Shown here piece by piece: positions 15,716 to 24,899 of a DNA stretch of 64,000 bases. The position numbers were made by a program, and so were the translations under genes. This DNA is from Dorea_A sp016295505 (GTDB lineage: Bacteria; Bacillota; Clostridia; Lachnospirales; Lachnospiraceae). The stretch spans positions 62,001 to 126,000 of the forward strand of contig NZ_JBDOHS010000002.1 of the NCBI RefSeq assembly GCF_039832105.1, written 5' to 3'. Under the pieces are notes generated by a model. The model searched no databases. It saw only the letters and a program-made list of their open reading frames with translations, and was not told the DNA's origin. Every line of letters starts with the position of its first letter. Positions within the stretch are counted from its first letter, which is position 1.

Positions 15716-18022
15716 CTACCTGCGGTCTTTCGAAATATTTCTTAATAACAGCATACTTACGATCAACAACAGTATCGTCATTCCTGCCAGAATCATCCAT
15801 GACTGTGCCACATGCATCTTTGATGCTTTGAAAAAGCTTTCTGCCTCATGTTCCAGCATCGGGAAATCTTTCTGCAGCTTCAGGTCCAGTCTGTTTAATT
15901 TGGCAATACTTCCCAGTGCTTCTACGGACCATCGGCTCACGGTGCAGTAGGAAATGATTTCTCCTGCTCCTTTTAAGGTGAAGAGGATTCCGCTGAAAAG
16001 CAACTGAACGATCAGCACAAACGGAGCAGCCGCCATAGCTTTATCGCCGGTTTTTACCATGGATGATATTACAAATCCCATCGTGATAGAAGCAAGAATC
16101 GTAAGCCACATAGTCAGGAGTATCTCCGGCGCAAAATGATCCAGAAAGATTCCCTGCTTATCCTTTCCTATCAGCCCCAGGAATACCAGTGTCAGAATCA
16201 TCGCCTGTATCAGGCCCAACACCGCCTGAAGAACAAACTTGGAGAATATATATCCGGGCAGCTTCAGGTTCGCCATATACTCTCGTTTCAGGATGACTCT
16301 TTCTTTACAGATCTCCTGGATCGCATCAAACAGTCCGATCCAGATTCCCGAACAGCTCAGAGCAAACAGCATGGACTTCGTGCTTTCATATATCTTAAAT
16401 ACTTTATTATCCGCCACAATATTAAGCAGAATCGCAATCAACAGCGGCTGTATCAACAGAAGAAGCAGACGCGGCTTATCATTGACCATCAATTCCGCAT
16501 ATCGCTGTGTCAGGATCAGGAATTGCCGAAAGGCAGATTCTTTTCTTGGTTTTACCAGATCTGTTCTTCCTGAGGAACGTTTTCTGATTCCGGTATTACT
16601 ACTGTATACCGCATATTTTTCCGCCCATCCTTCCGGATTCTCCGCAATCATGTTATAAATATTTACCAGATCATCCGTTCCATAGAACTCCTTTGCAGCT
16701 TCAACATTGCCACAGAAGCATAATCTTCCGCCCGGTCCCATAAAGATTACTTTGTCACACAGATGCAGATTCTGTGTTGTATGCGTAACCATGATAATGG
16801 TCTTATTCTGTGTCTTTGCAAGCTTGTTCAGAGTAATCATCAGATTCTTCTCTGTTCCCGGATCCAGACCGGAGGTTGGCTCATCCAGAAAGAACAGCTT
16901 CGGATCTGCCAGAAGTTCCACCGCTATACTTGCTCTTTTTTTCTGTCCTCCTGAAAGCTTTCGGATGAAAGTATTCTGATGTGCCTTCAGATCCACCATC
17001 TCAAGGACTTCCTGAATTCTCTGTGTGATTTCCTGTGGCTGTGTATCTTTCGGCATCTTCATCTTTGCCGTATAATACAGCATTCTGTGAAGCGTCAGAT
17101 TCTCATAGATAATATCCTGCTGCGGTACAAAGCCAATGATATTCTTGAGATTCTGGAATTGTTCGATCAGGTCAATTCCATTACAGTATACCTTTCCTTC
17201 AAAATCCGGTTCAAAACCACTGATTGCATTCATCAGTGTCGTCTTTCCTGCTCCGGAACCGCCAATGATCGCAACGAACTCATTTGGACGAATCTCACAG
17301 TTGACATTTCTCAGAATCTGTTTTCTCTTATTCTTTGAACCGACAAACTTGTTAATTCCCTCTGCACGCAGAGAAATACCTTTTTCAACACTCTTATAAT
17401 AAATACATTCATTGGAAAAGAACAGCTGATAATCCAGGATCTGTATCAGATCCTTATCCTTCAATATTACCGGCTCGGATACGTTATCCCCATTGAGCAT
17501 CGTTCCATTGGCACTGTCACAATCGTACAGAACAAAGCAGCCGTTCTGCTTCCGGATCTCGCAATGCACCTTTGAAATCCCGGGATGCCTTAAAACAATC
17601 TGGTTCTCTCTGGAACGTCCGATCGTAATGCTTGCACAATCCAGTGATTTTGTTTTCCACACTTCATCTTCTGCCACCACCTGGAGAAGCAGAAGGACCA
17701 TTTTATCCGGCGCATGAATATTGCCGATGCGAAGCACAGATTTGTCAAACAGCTCTACATATCCCGCTTTTGCATCCAAAAGTTTCTTTTGCCCTGAATT
17801 GCCGACAAAAGTCCCATTACTGCTATCCTGATCCATATAATAGATCTTGTCCCCCTGCAGTCGGAATATACCGTGTAATCCGGATATGATCTCATCCGGG
17901 ATCACAATGTCACACCGTTCTTTCTTTCTTCCGATCTTCAGTTCCTGCTTTCCGTACGCATCCAGATTTACTTCTGTCAATCGGCTTCCGGTATCAATAA
18001 TTGTTAATCTTCTCTCACTCAT
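15716..18022 (-). CDS. FHA-FHA-ABC transporter with fused membrane domain
   Basis: A 768-residue protein. Two FHA domains come first (IGRKKERCDIVI with SSNGTFV, then IGRSRENQIVLRHPG with SANGTMLNG). An ABC ATPase follows with Walker A GGSGAGKTTLMN, signature LSGGQKKRASIA and Walker B LFFLDEPTSGLDPG, then an ABC2-type membrane domain of about six helices. This is the half-transporter ABCG-like layout known from FHA-linked exporters. The ATG at 18022 has GGAAG upstream. Phospho-dependent docking of a kinase substrate to the FHA domains is a reasonable inference. The transported molecule is unknown. Confidence 0.9.
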   Translation of the reverse strand: MSERRLTIIDTGSRLTEVNLDAYGKQELKIGRKKERCDIVIPDEIISGLHGIFRLQGDKIYYMDQDSSNGTFVGNSGQKKLLDAKAGYVELFDKSVLRIGNIHAPDKMVLLLLQVVAEDEVWKTKSLDCASITIGRSRENQIVLRHPGISKVHCEIRKQNGCFVLYDCDSANGTMLNGDNVSEPVILKDKDLIQILDYQLFFSNECIYYKSVEKGISLRAEGINKFVGSKNKRKQILRNVNCEIRPNEFVAIIGGSGAGKTTLMNAISGFEPDFEGKVYCNGIDLIEQFQNLKNIIGFVPQQDIIYENLTLHRMLYYTAKMKMPKDTQPQEITQRIQEVLEMVDLKAHQNTFIRKLSGGQKKRASIAVELLADPKLFFLDEPTSGLDPGTEKNLMITLNKLAKTQNKTIIMVTHTTQNLHLCDKVIFMGPGGRLCFCGNVEAAKEFYGTDDLVNIYNMIAENPEGWAEKYAVYSSNTGIRKRSSGRTDLVKPRKESAFRQFLILTQRYAELMVNDKPRLLLLLIQPLLIAILLNIVADNKVFKIYESTKSMLFALSCSGIWIGLFDAIQEICKERVILKREYMANLKLPGYIFSKFVLQAVLGLIQAMILTLVFLGLIGKDKQGIFLDHFAPEILLTMWLTILASITMGFVISSMVKTGDKAMAAAPFVLIVQLLFSGILFTLKGAGEIISYCTVSRWSVEALGSIAKLNRLDLKLQKDFPMLEHEAESFFKASKMHVAQSWMILAGMTILLLIVSMLLLRNISKDRR

Positions 18023-18032
18023 CTTCTCTTCC

Positions 18033-19955
18033 TTACTGTAACGGTGCACGTTCCGTTACATATATATATTCCAGTGGATATGGATTGGAATAATATTCAT
18101 CATCATAACTTTCCAGATCCCTCTCCGATATCTCTGTCTCAGTTACGCTGCCGTTCCGTATGCTGACACGATATAACTGTTCATGTCCCATTTGTGCACA
18201 ATGTCGGATAATGTATGCTTCTTTTCCTCCACTTTCATCTGCATAAAACATCGAATGCCATCCGGTAATCTCTCCCAGATAAACACTTGCATGATCCTTA
18301 ATGGTATAGACCTGATACATATAAGCCGCCTCACAGTCACCTTCCTGTGCCAGAAGCTCCTTTACGCCATCCTTATCGATATCATACAGATAATATCCAT
18401 TATATTCTCCATATTCTTCCAGTATCTGATCCAGAATCAGTCCATAGATATCCTGATATTCCTGAGATGTCACCTTCTCATTTCCTGCCTGATCCTCTTT
18501 GGAATCTTCCGTCTTTAATTCAATGATACCCCATTTTCCATTCTTTTTTACCCAGCATTTATTCTCATAGACCGGACAGATCTCCTCAAACATTCCCGGA
18601 CGAATTGCAATATTTCCCGATACGTCCCGAAGTTCCCATACATCGTCCTTGCGAAGAACAACATAGCCATCGGAAGCCGCATAACAGAATTCCTGATATT
18701 TGTCGGATCCTGCAGCGTTCACAAGCGGCGTATATTTTTTCCAGGAAGCGTCATACTCGATCGGAATGACTTCTTCTCCCTGTTCATTGATATAGCCCCA
18801 TTTTCCGTCTTTCTGAACCGCGAGCAGCCCTTCTACACAGGAACCACATGCATCATAGCTAAAATCAGTAACCAGTTTTCCATCTGCATACACTGCGAAC
18901 GGAGCATCCGCATCCAGCGGCCAGCTGGAATGATACTCATATACGCCCAACAGCTGATCCAGCTGCTGAATCGGAATTGCATTTTGGGGAACACTGTATT
19001 TCAGCTCCATATCCCATTCGGCATCTTCCATTGTATTATGGAGTTCATTTCGATAAATATAATAACTGAACGGCATACCCGCATCCCCAAACATCGTAGG
19101 AACGACCTCGCCATTCTGAAGGCAGTACATATCCCAGTCACAGTCCCATTCTGCTTCATACTGCGGCTCACTGCGTGTCAGCATATACTGATCCTCCGCA
19201 TCCATCCATACGGTATAGATATCAGAATATATCATCTCTGTCACCAGATTGCCTTCCATATCGATCAGACCCAGTCCCTCTTCTGTCTCTATCACCGCAT
19301 AGGGGGACATCTTCTGCCGCTGGATATCATTGATTGAGTTCTCTTCATAATCCGCACTTGACACATAGTAGATACTATCAGCTTCTATTCTCGGTTTCAT
19401 CACCCATTCAAATTTTACTCCACTGTTCAACAGCTGATCTACCTCATCACTTTCCTCAACAATATTCCTGCCATTATCGGCTTCTTTTTCCTCATGCTCT
19501 CCTTTTGATACTCCCGGAACATTCTTCTGCGCTTCCCTTAATATTTCTTCCGCTCTGTCAAAATCTCCCTGTGTAACATACAGGTCATAAAGGCCCAGAT
19601 ATGCATCTTTTTCTTTCGGATCGATTGCCAGTGCCCGAAGATAGGAATCTTTGGCTTTTTCATAGTCCATATCTTCCATATATTTTTCCGCCTGAGTCAT
19701 ATAGTTGTCATATTTTTTCTTTTCCTGCTTATTCTTAAAGCTGAGACTCCCCGCTATGATTACAGCCAAAACAAGCACACCTGCTGCTGCCAGTATCCAT
19801 TTTCTCCGATCAGGCTTTTTCGCCGCCACGGAAGCTCCTTCTCCAGGTGCCTGTGCCTGAAACTGAGACGTCTCCGGTGCCTGCAAAGTTTCCCCACATT
19901 CTTTGCAGAATCTTGCTCCATCCTTATTCTTCGTTCCACAATTTCCACAATACAT
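18033..19955 (-). CDS. Zinc-ribbon membrane protein with TPR and WG-repeat region
   Basis: A 640-residue protein: N-terminal zinc ribbon (YCGNCGTK and FCKECGETL), a linker, one membrane helix near 55-72 (WILAAAGVLVLAVIIAGSL), then a TPR-like stretch (DYEKAKDSYLRALAIDPKEK) and a long outside domain. That domain holds WG/KWG-type repeats such as DGKWGYINEQGEEVI and NGKWGIIELK. The ATG at 19955 is preferred to an in-frame TTG at 19964. It has its own promoter at 20021-20048 and is paralogous to the protein at 20181. The likely role is an envelope sensor or scaffold; there is no enzyme motif. Confidence 0.8.
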   Translation of the reverse strand: MYCGNCGTKNKDGARFCKECGETLQAPETSQFQAQAPGEGASVAAKKPDRRKWILAAAGVLVLAVIIAGSLSFKNKQEKKKYDNYMTQAEKYMEDMDYEKAKDSYLRALAIDPKEKDAYLGLYDLYVTQGDFDRAEEILREAQKNVPGVSKGEHEEKEADNGRNIVEESDEVDQLLNSGVKFEWVMKPRIEADSIYYVSSADYEENSINDIQRQKMSPYAVIETEEGLGLIDMEGNLVTEMIYSDIYTVWMDAEDQYMLTRSEPQYEAEWDCDWDMYCLQNGEVVPTMFGDAGMPFSYYIYRNELHNTMEDAEWDMELKYSVPQNAIPIQQLDQLLGVYEYHSSWPLDADAPFAVYADGKLVTDFSYDACGSCVEGLLAVQKDGKWGYINEQGEEVIPIEYDASWKKYTPLVNAAGSDKYQEFCYAASDGYVVLRKDDVWELRDVSGNIAIRPGMFEEICPVYENKCWVKKNGKWGIIELKTEDSKEDQAGNEKVTSQEYQDIYGLILDQILEEYGEYNGYYLYDIDKDGVKELLAQEGDCEAAYMYQVYTIKDHASVYLGEITGWHSMFYADESGGKEAYIIRHCAQMGHEQLYRVSIRNGSVTETEISERDLESYDDEYYSNPYPLEYIYVTERAPLQ

Positions 19956-20020
19956 CCTTCTCAATCCTTCTTTATTCCTGATTTTTTTATTTCAAAAATA
20001 ACAAAAATGTGCCTTTTTTA

Positions 20021-20048
20021 ATTTTAGCACGTTCTAAAAGCTTGTCAA
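20021..20048 (-). promoter_or_regulatory. Promoter of the kinase/FHA/ABC operon
   Basis: On the minus strand TTGACA (20048-20043), 16 bases and TAAAAT (20026-20021) form a good sigma-A promoter. It lies about 65 bases upstream of the zinc-ribbon gene start and downstream of the terminator that ends the previous gene, marking the start of a new operon. Confidence 0.7.
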
Positions 20049-20080
20049 TTGAAAACCCCTTCAGTTGTATCAAAAGGCAA

Positions 20081-20119
20081 ATGCCGTACAGGATGGCAGT
20101 TATCCTCCCTGTACGGCAT
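20081..20119 (-). terminator. Terminator after the 502-aa zinc-ribbon gene
   Basis: ATGCCGTACAGG (20081-20092) pairs perfectly with CCTGTACGGCAT (20108-20119) around a 15-base loop. Read leftward, TTTGCCTTTT follows, typical of a Rho-independent terminator. Confidence 0.8.
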
Positions 20120-20180
20120 ATCTTTTCACTGCTCCGGATGCAGGCGCATTCTTTCACAGTGTCGTTCTATCTTATTCCTT

Positions 20181-21689
20181 TCACCACATATTCCATGTGT
20201 CTCCCCAGTCTGTAGTTACCTCCCCGGTAACCTTATTGACAGTGACCATTCCAACCAGCTTATTTGCAGAAGGTGTACCTCCTCTTGCCAGAATCTCCTC
20301 TGCTTCTTCATCTGACATCTGATAACGAAGACATACCTGATATTCAAGATCACTCTCTACAGATTCTTCCATAAATACCACATACGTTCCATCGTTATCT
20401 GCCAGTTCATTATAATGATCTGTAATACTGGTCGCCATCTCTTCCGGCGTAATATCTTTTACTTTATCTTCAGTCTGCTTTTTTGCAGGTTCCTCATCAG
20501 CATTTTGGATTCCCAGAATCTCTCGTAATATGTCCAGTGTGTTCTGTAATTCAGCCAGGCTTACATCCTCATCTTCCTCAACTCTGGACAGGCCATATGT
20601 CTGACAGTTCGCCCACCATTTTCCCTGCTCCGCATTGAATTCTGCTTCCGACACCATCTCACCGTCAATTCTTGCGTTAATCTCCGGATACAGCCCGTAA
20701 TCAATCTCCAGGGAACGTACCTGCTTGAAATCACCATCCTGAAAGCCCCAGAAATAATCATATTCGAAATCATCTGCAGAACCCTCGATCAGATAATATT
20801 GATCTTCCACACTGGTAATATAAAGAGTCGTTGTTGCTCCATCATTTCCATATCCTTCCCCGGAGAACATATTCTGCAATTCATAATCTTTGTACTGCCA
20901 TACTTCAATCGAATAACGTGCAATAAAGTCCAGTTCTTTTGCAGGATCTGCATAAGCGACCACCAGTTCATCCCGTCCGTCTCCATCAAAATCGATGAGT
21001 TTCGCAAATGCCAGACCCTCAAGATATTTCCAGTAGGTGTCTATGGTAACTTTTCTTGCGTTTCCGTAAGTATCCTGATATTCCATCAGCAGATCATAAT
21101 ACGCCTGGGCAGCAGCCTTATCCGCAAGTTCCTTCCTCTTTTCACTGAGTCCGGACCACTCGGATACGGTGTCTCCGGTAGATTCGTCATCTGTATTCCC
21201 GTAGATTACCTCTTCTGCTTTTAACAGTATCTTATCTGCCTTTTTATAATCTCCCTGCAGTGCATACAGATCTGCCAGTCCCAGATACGGTTCTTCCTTT
21301 TTCGGATCAATCTTAATCGCATTCAGATAGGCATCTTCTGCATTTTCATAATCCATTTCTTCCAGATATTTATCCGCAGAAGTAAGATAATTATCATATC
21401 TTTCCTTCTCTTTTTTATCCTTCGACATAAAACTGAACGCTATGACAGCAGCAATTATCAGAATTCCGACTGCTATGCAGATCCATTTAATATTACTCCG
21501 GTTGATACCGGATGCTTTTTTCCCGGGCGCTTCCCCTGCCCGTCTTCCTGATTTTTCCGGACCTTCTGCTCCGGCAGAATCTGCGTTTTTCACCGGCTGT
21601 GAGACCACCGGGACATCCAGCGGCTCTCCACAGTTTTTACAAAAGCGGGCAGTATCTTTATTTTGGGTACCACATTTACTGCAATACAT
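20181..21689 (-). CDS. Zinc-ribbon membrane protein with TPR stretch
   Basis: A 502-residue paralogue of the 640-aa protein downstream. It shares the ribbon (YCSKCGTQ, FCKNCGEPL), a membrane helix near 68-88 (WICIAVGILIIAAVIAFSF), and the TPR-like stretch DYENAEDAYLNAIKIDPKKE. The outside part then diverges and ends in a PepSY-like segment (GMVTVNKVTGEVTTDWGDTW). It lies 35 bp after tyrS without a visible terminator, so it may be read from the tyrS transcript. It has its own terminator. It is probably a related envelope sensor; the ligand is unknown. Confidence 0.78.
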   Translation of the reverse strand: MYCSKCGTQNKDTARFCKNCGEPLDVPVVSQPVKNADSAGAEGPEKSGRRAGEAPGKKASGINRSNIKWICIAVGILIIAAVIAFSFMSKDKKEKERYDNYLTSADKYLEEMDYENAEDAYLNAIKIDPKKEEPYLGLADLYALQGDYKKADKILLKAEEVIYGNTDDESTGDTVSEWSGLSEKRKELADKAAAQAYYDLLMEYQDTYGNARKVTIDTYWKYLEGLAFAKLIDFDGDGRDELVVAYADPAKELDFIARYSIEVWQYKDYELQNMFSGEGYGNDGATTTLYITSVEDQYYLIEGSADDFEYDYFWGFQDGDFKQVRSLEIDYGLYPEINARIDGEMVSEAEFNAEQGKWWANCQTYGLSRVEEDEDVSLAELQNTLDILREILGIQNADEEPAKKQTEDKVKDITPEEMATSITDHYNELADNDGTYVVFMEESVESDLEYQVCLRYQMSDEEAEEILARGGTPSANKLVGMVTVNKVTGEVTTDWGDTWNMW

Positions 21690-21724
21690 CGTTCTCTTTC
21701 CTCATCTGTCTGCCTCACCGGCAA

Positions 21725-22948
21725 TTACTTCATCACAATTTTCCTGAAATTTTTCTTTCCTTTTTTCAGAACGATACCTTCTCCATCCAGCGCTTCTCCG
21801 GCAAATGTATGATAGATATCTGTGATCTTTTCTCCGTCTACAGTTACACCACCCTGCTGTACAGCTCTGCGGGCCTCTGACTTGGAAGCCGTCAGTCCTG
21901 CTTTTACCAACATGGTAAGGATATCAATATTGCCATCTGTCAGATCTTCCTGTGTAAGCTCTGTCTTTGGCATGTCTGCTGCTGCACCTTTACTGAAAAG
22001 TGCCTTTGCAGCTTCCTGAGCTTTCTGTGCTTCTTCTTCTCCATGTACCAGCTTGGTCAGCTCAAATGCCAGAATCTCTTTTGCTGTATTTAACTGAGCA
22101 CCTTCCCAGGAATCCATCTTATCAATCTCTTCCAGCGGAAGGAATGTCAGCATTCGGATACATTTCAGAACATCCGCATCTGCAACATTTCTCCAGTACT
22201 GGTAGAATTCGAACGGAGAGGTTTTATTAGGATCCAGCCATACAGCGCCGCTCTGGGTCTTGCCCATCTTCTTGCCTTCTGAATTCAGAAGCAGCGTGAT
22301 CGTCATCGCACATGCATTTTTTCCAAGCTTACGACGGATCAGTTCTGTTCCGCCAAGCATGTTGCTCCACTGATCATCCCCGCCGAACTGCATGTTACAT
22401 CCATATTTCTGGAATAACATATAGAAATCATAGCTCTGCATGATCATGTAATTGAATTCAAGGAAACTTAATCCTCTCTCCATTCTCTGCTTATAACATT
22501 CAGCCGCAAGCATACGGTTTACAGAAAAATGCGCACCTACTTCACGGAGAACATCTACATAATTCAGATCCAGAAGCCAGTCAGCATTGTTTACCATCAA
22601 AGCTTTTCCTTCTGAGAAATCAATGAAACGGCTCATCTGCTCCTTGAAGCAGTCACAGTTGTGCTGAATAGTTTCTTTTGTCATCATCTGACGCATATCC
22701 GTTCTTCCGGATGGGTCACCGATCATTGCAGTACCGCCGCCGATCAGCGCAATCGGCTTATTTCCTGCTTCCTGCAGACGTTTCATCAGGCAGAGCGCCA
22801 TGAAGTGTCCTACATGAAGGCTGTCAGCCGTCGGGTCGAAACCGATATAAAATGTAGCCTTTCCATTATTAATCAGTTCTCTGATGTCATCTTCATCTGT
22901 TACCTGCGCGATCAGTCCGCGCGCAATCAGTTCTTCATAAATTCCCAT
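21725..22948 (-). CDS. tyrS: Tyrosyl-tRNA synthetase
   Basis: A 407-residue class I synthetase that attaches tyrosine to tRNA-Tyr in the cytosol. The HIGH motif appears as HVGH in ADSLHVGHFMALCL, the KMSKS motif as KMGKT, and a C-terminal S4 RNA-binding domain follows (SKSEARRAVQQGGVTVDGEK). The length is typical. AAGGAG precedes the ATG. It lies 29 bp after a DUF3267 gene, and both sit downstream of a tyrosine T-box, so uncharged tRNA-Tyr should switch on the pair. Confidence 0.96.
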   Translation of the reverse strand: MGIYEELIARGLIAQVTDEDDIRELINNGKATFYIGFDPTADSLHVGHFMALCLMKRLQEAGNKPIALIGGGTAMIGDPSGRTDMRQMMTKETIQHNCDCFKEQMSRFIDFSEGKALMVNNADWLLDLNYVDVLREVGAHFSVNRMLAAECYKQRMERGLSFLEFNYMIMQSYDFYMLFQKYGCNMQFGGDDQWSNMLGGTELIRRKLGKNACAMTITLLLNSEGKKMGKTQSGAVWLDPNKTSPFEFYQYWRNVADADVLKCIRMLTFLPLEEIDKMDSWEGAQLNTAKEILAFELTKLVHGEEEAQKAQEAAKALFSKGAAADMPKTELTQEDLTDGNIDILTMLVKAGLTASKSEARRAVQQGGVTVDGEKITDIYHTFAGEALDGEGIVLKKGKKNFRKIVMK

Positions 22949-22977
22949 ATCATATCTCTCCTTTTCTTATTGCTTCA

Positions 22978-23616
22978 TTAATTCTGTTTTACAAAGGCAA
23001 CAAAACCGCAGTCCGTCGGGTGATCCAGGATATAGCAGCACTTGTCGTACTTTAAATACCGAAACAGCATGCAGGCGATTGTCGTATCGCCACCGGCTGC
23101 AAGGATATTGAAAAGACTCAGTGACAGCAGAAGTATACTGCTGCTCACGAGCGCAGCCAGATACATTCCGATTCCCAGCACTGCAAACGGTGCCAGTCCG
23201 CCCACCAGATACTGCCCGGGTCCAAGAGGCTCCTTGCAGTGACAGTAAGGTGTCAGATATTCCCACATCATTCCCAGATAGATGCTCTTCCATTTGTTCT
23301 GCGTCCAGAAAACCCATCCCACACCGTGGAGCAGTTCATGAACGAAGATACATACCAGGAACAAAACCAAAAAACATACTGCCTGGTTCCCCAGTACGAA
23401 ATTTCCTTCTTTCGACAGAGGTCTGATACAGAACCACAGGATCAATCCCAGCACCACAAACGGTCCGGCAGTCACAAATGCCATGACATTGGCCCTCACT
23501 ATCGAAATCGTTTCCTGCCGTTCCTCATATCCGGCTTCCAGATATTGCTGCTTTTGCCTTTCGTAATTTTCAATAATCTTCTGTTTTGCCATGTTTGGCT
23601 TTTTCTCTTTTTTCAT
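22978..23616 (-). CDS. DUF3267 putative membrane zinc metalloprotease
   Basis: A 212-residue protein with several hydrophobic segments and an HExxH zinc motif, HELLHGVGW, preceded by a membrane helix (CFLVLFLVCIFV). This matches the DUF3267 group related to site-2-type proteases. A further helix pair and a C-terminal YILDHPTDCGFVAFV segment complete the fold. It lies between the tyrosine T-box and tyrS, an unusual place that would make its expression respond to tyrosine supply. Substrate and activity are unknown. Confidence 0.78.
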   Translation of the reverse strand: MKKEKKPNMAKQKIIENYERQKQQYLEAGYEERQETISIVRANVMAFVTAGPFVVLGLILWFCIRPLSKEGNFVLGNQAVCFLVLFLVCIFVHELLHGVGWVFWTQNKWKSIYLGMMWEYLTPYCHCKEPLGPGQYLVGGLAPFAVLGIGMYLAALVSSSILLLSLSLFNILAAGGDTTIACMLFRYLKYDKCCYILDHPTDCGFVAFVKQN

Positions 23617-23735
23617 ACATACCTCTCAAGCAAAATAAATCAAAGCACAATCATCAGAAGTGCCTAAGGGCACGTTCTGAGATTGTAAGCGGTCGCCAAG
23701 GTCACAAGCAAGCTTGGACTTTGGCTCGTCGCTGA

Positions 23736-24072
23736 TACAAAAAAACGCCCTTATCATACGATAAGGACGGAAATTACCCGTGGTACCACCTTGCTTCGCC
23801 AACAGCTTACACTGCCAGCCTCACTAAGTCTGCGTATTCACAAACCCCCGCACAGTAACGTGTGCCTTACGTCACAGCCTACTCAACAGAGATAAGCCGT
23901 CTGCGGCAGGTTTTGCTCCGCAGACAGAACCGTCTGTTTTCGGTGTGCAGCTCCAAGATGTATTCATGATCCATTCCTTCATGCGCCTCTCATCCACCGG
24001 CAGCTTTCTGTATGGGTGTACAGATCATTACTTCTTCTTTTCAAAGCCTTTCACATATCAAAACATATTCAC
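23736..24072 (-). ncRNA. T-box leader, tyrosine-specific
   Basis: A minus-strand leader of about 335 bases. The T-box proper is AGGTGGTACCACGGGT (23791-23776). It is followed by the terminator CGTCCTTAT / ATAAGGGCG and a run of seven Ts (about 23769-23739). Stem I shows GGATGAGAGGC and the specifier context GAATACATC, with codon UAC at 23962-23960 (Tyr). Uncharged tRNA-Tyr would pair with the specifier and T-box and block termination. The regulated genes are the DUF3267 gene and tyrS. Confidence 0.9.
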
Positions 24073-24079
24073 AAACAAA

Positions 24080-24108
24080 AGAGTACCGTATTTGCAGAAC
24101 TTTGTCAA
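24080..24108 (-). promoter_or_regulatory. Promoter of the T-box/tyrS transcript
   Basis: On the minus strand TTGACA (24108-24103), 17 bases and TACTCT (24085-24080) form a sigma-A-like promoter. The first base of the -35 region abuts the REP-like palindrome at 24107-24148. The predicted start lies just before T-box stem I. Confidence 0.6.
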
Positions 24109-24148
24109 GGCGGGACGGGGGATTTTTAAAAAACCCCCGTCCCGCCTT
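24107..24148. repeat. REP-like GC-rich palindrome, copy 1
   Basis: AAGGCGGGACGGGGG (24107-24121) pairs perfectly with CCCCCGTCCCGCCTT (24134-24148) around an A/T loop. It shares the core GGGACGGGGGATTTTTAAAAA with the palindrome at 24900-24939 on the other side of the SGNH gene. It could also end the leftward SGNH transcript. Such GC palindromes with a T5A5 centre behave as dispersed REP-like elements. Confidence 0.75.
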
Positions 24149-24220
24149 TATCGCTTTAACGCAACATATTTTCGCGTATTTATCCACGCAATCCCACTGT
24201 GTTTTCCACATTTTACACAT

Positions 24221-24826
24221 CTATGTGATTATCTGAGCCGCTGCTTTGATCCATTCTTCTGCCAACAGCTCACTCCCTCTTTTTGTCAGATGGATTCCAT
24301 CTGTTGTAATTGCCGAATAACCATATTGTTCTCCATATTTCTGCATCTTCTTCTGCAGCGGTAGATATTTCACCTGTTGTCTCTTCGCAACATCAACCTG
24401 TATTCTCTCTGCTTCATCGATTACCGGAAACCAGTTTATGTATTCCAACGGCTCCGGAAAAATAAACGGACCCGCACATAGGATCTGTGCAGTCGTTTCT
24501 TGTTTTATCTCCCCTAAAAGCTTCTCATAATTTTCCGCAAACTCCTGTTTTTCCAATGTCTTTCCCGTATTCATCACTATTCCTACATCATTGCATCCTA
24601 TCAAAATGCTGACAATGTCAGGTTTCTTAATAAGACAGTCTGACACAAGTGTTCTTCTGAGACTCTGTACTGTTGCACCGTCATGACCTCGATTCAGAAT
24701 ACAGAAATCCCCCCCTCTTTTTTTCAACTTTTCCGAAATCTGATATACATACCCGTTTCCTAATCCATTATTCAAAAAAATATGATTTGCATCCGTAATA
24801 CTGTCCCCTAAAAAAACTATTCTCAT
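24221..24826 (-). CDS. SGNH/GDSL-family hydrolase
   Basis: A 201-residue cytosolic esterase-like protein. Block I is FLGDSITD (Ser nucleophile), block III is IGCNDVG, and the C-terminal DGIHLTKRGSELLAEEW carries the Asp and His. The ATG at 24826 is preferred because AGGGGGAT lies just upstream. Family members remove acetyl or acyl groups from sugars and lipids. It follows nagA in the sialic-acid operon direction, so removal of O-acetyl groups from sialic acid or GlcNAc is a plausible role, but the REP-like palindromes on both sides argue that it may be a separate unit. Confidence 0.82.
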   Translation of the reverse strand: MRIVFLGDSITDANHIFLNNGLGNGYVYQISEKLKKRGGDFCILNRGHDGATVQSLRRTLVSDCLIKKPDIVSILIGCNDVGIVMNTGKTLEKQEFAENYEKLLGEIKQETTAQILCAGPFIFPEPLEYINWFPVIDEAERIQVDVAKRQQVKYLPLQKKMQKYGEQYGYSAITTDGIHLTKRGSELLAEEWIKAAAQIIT

Positions 24827-24899
24827 ATATCCCCCTGATAACAATTTTTCCACCGATTGTGGATATTTATTGTGGATTTCTCTGGTGATTGACTTAATC

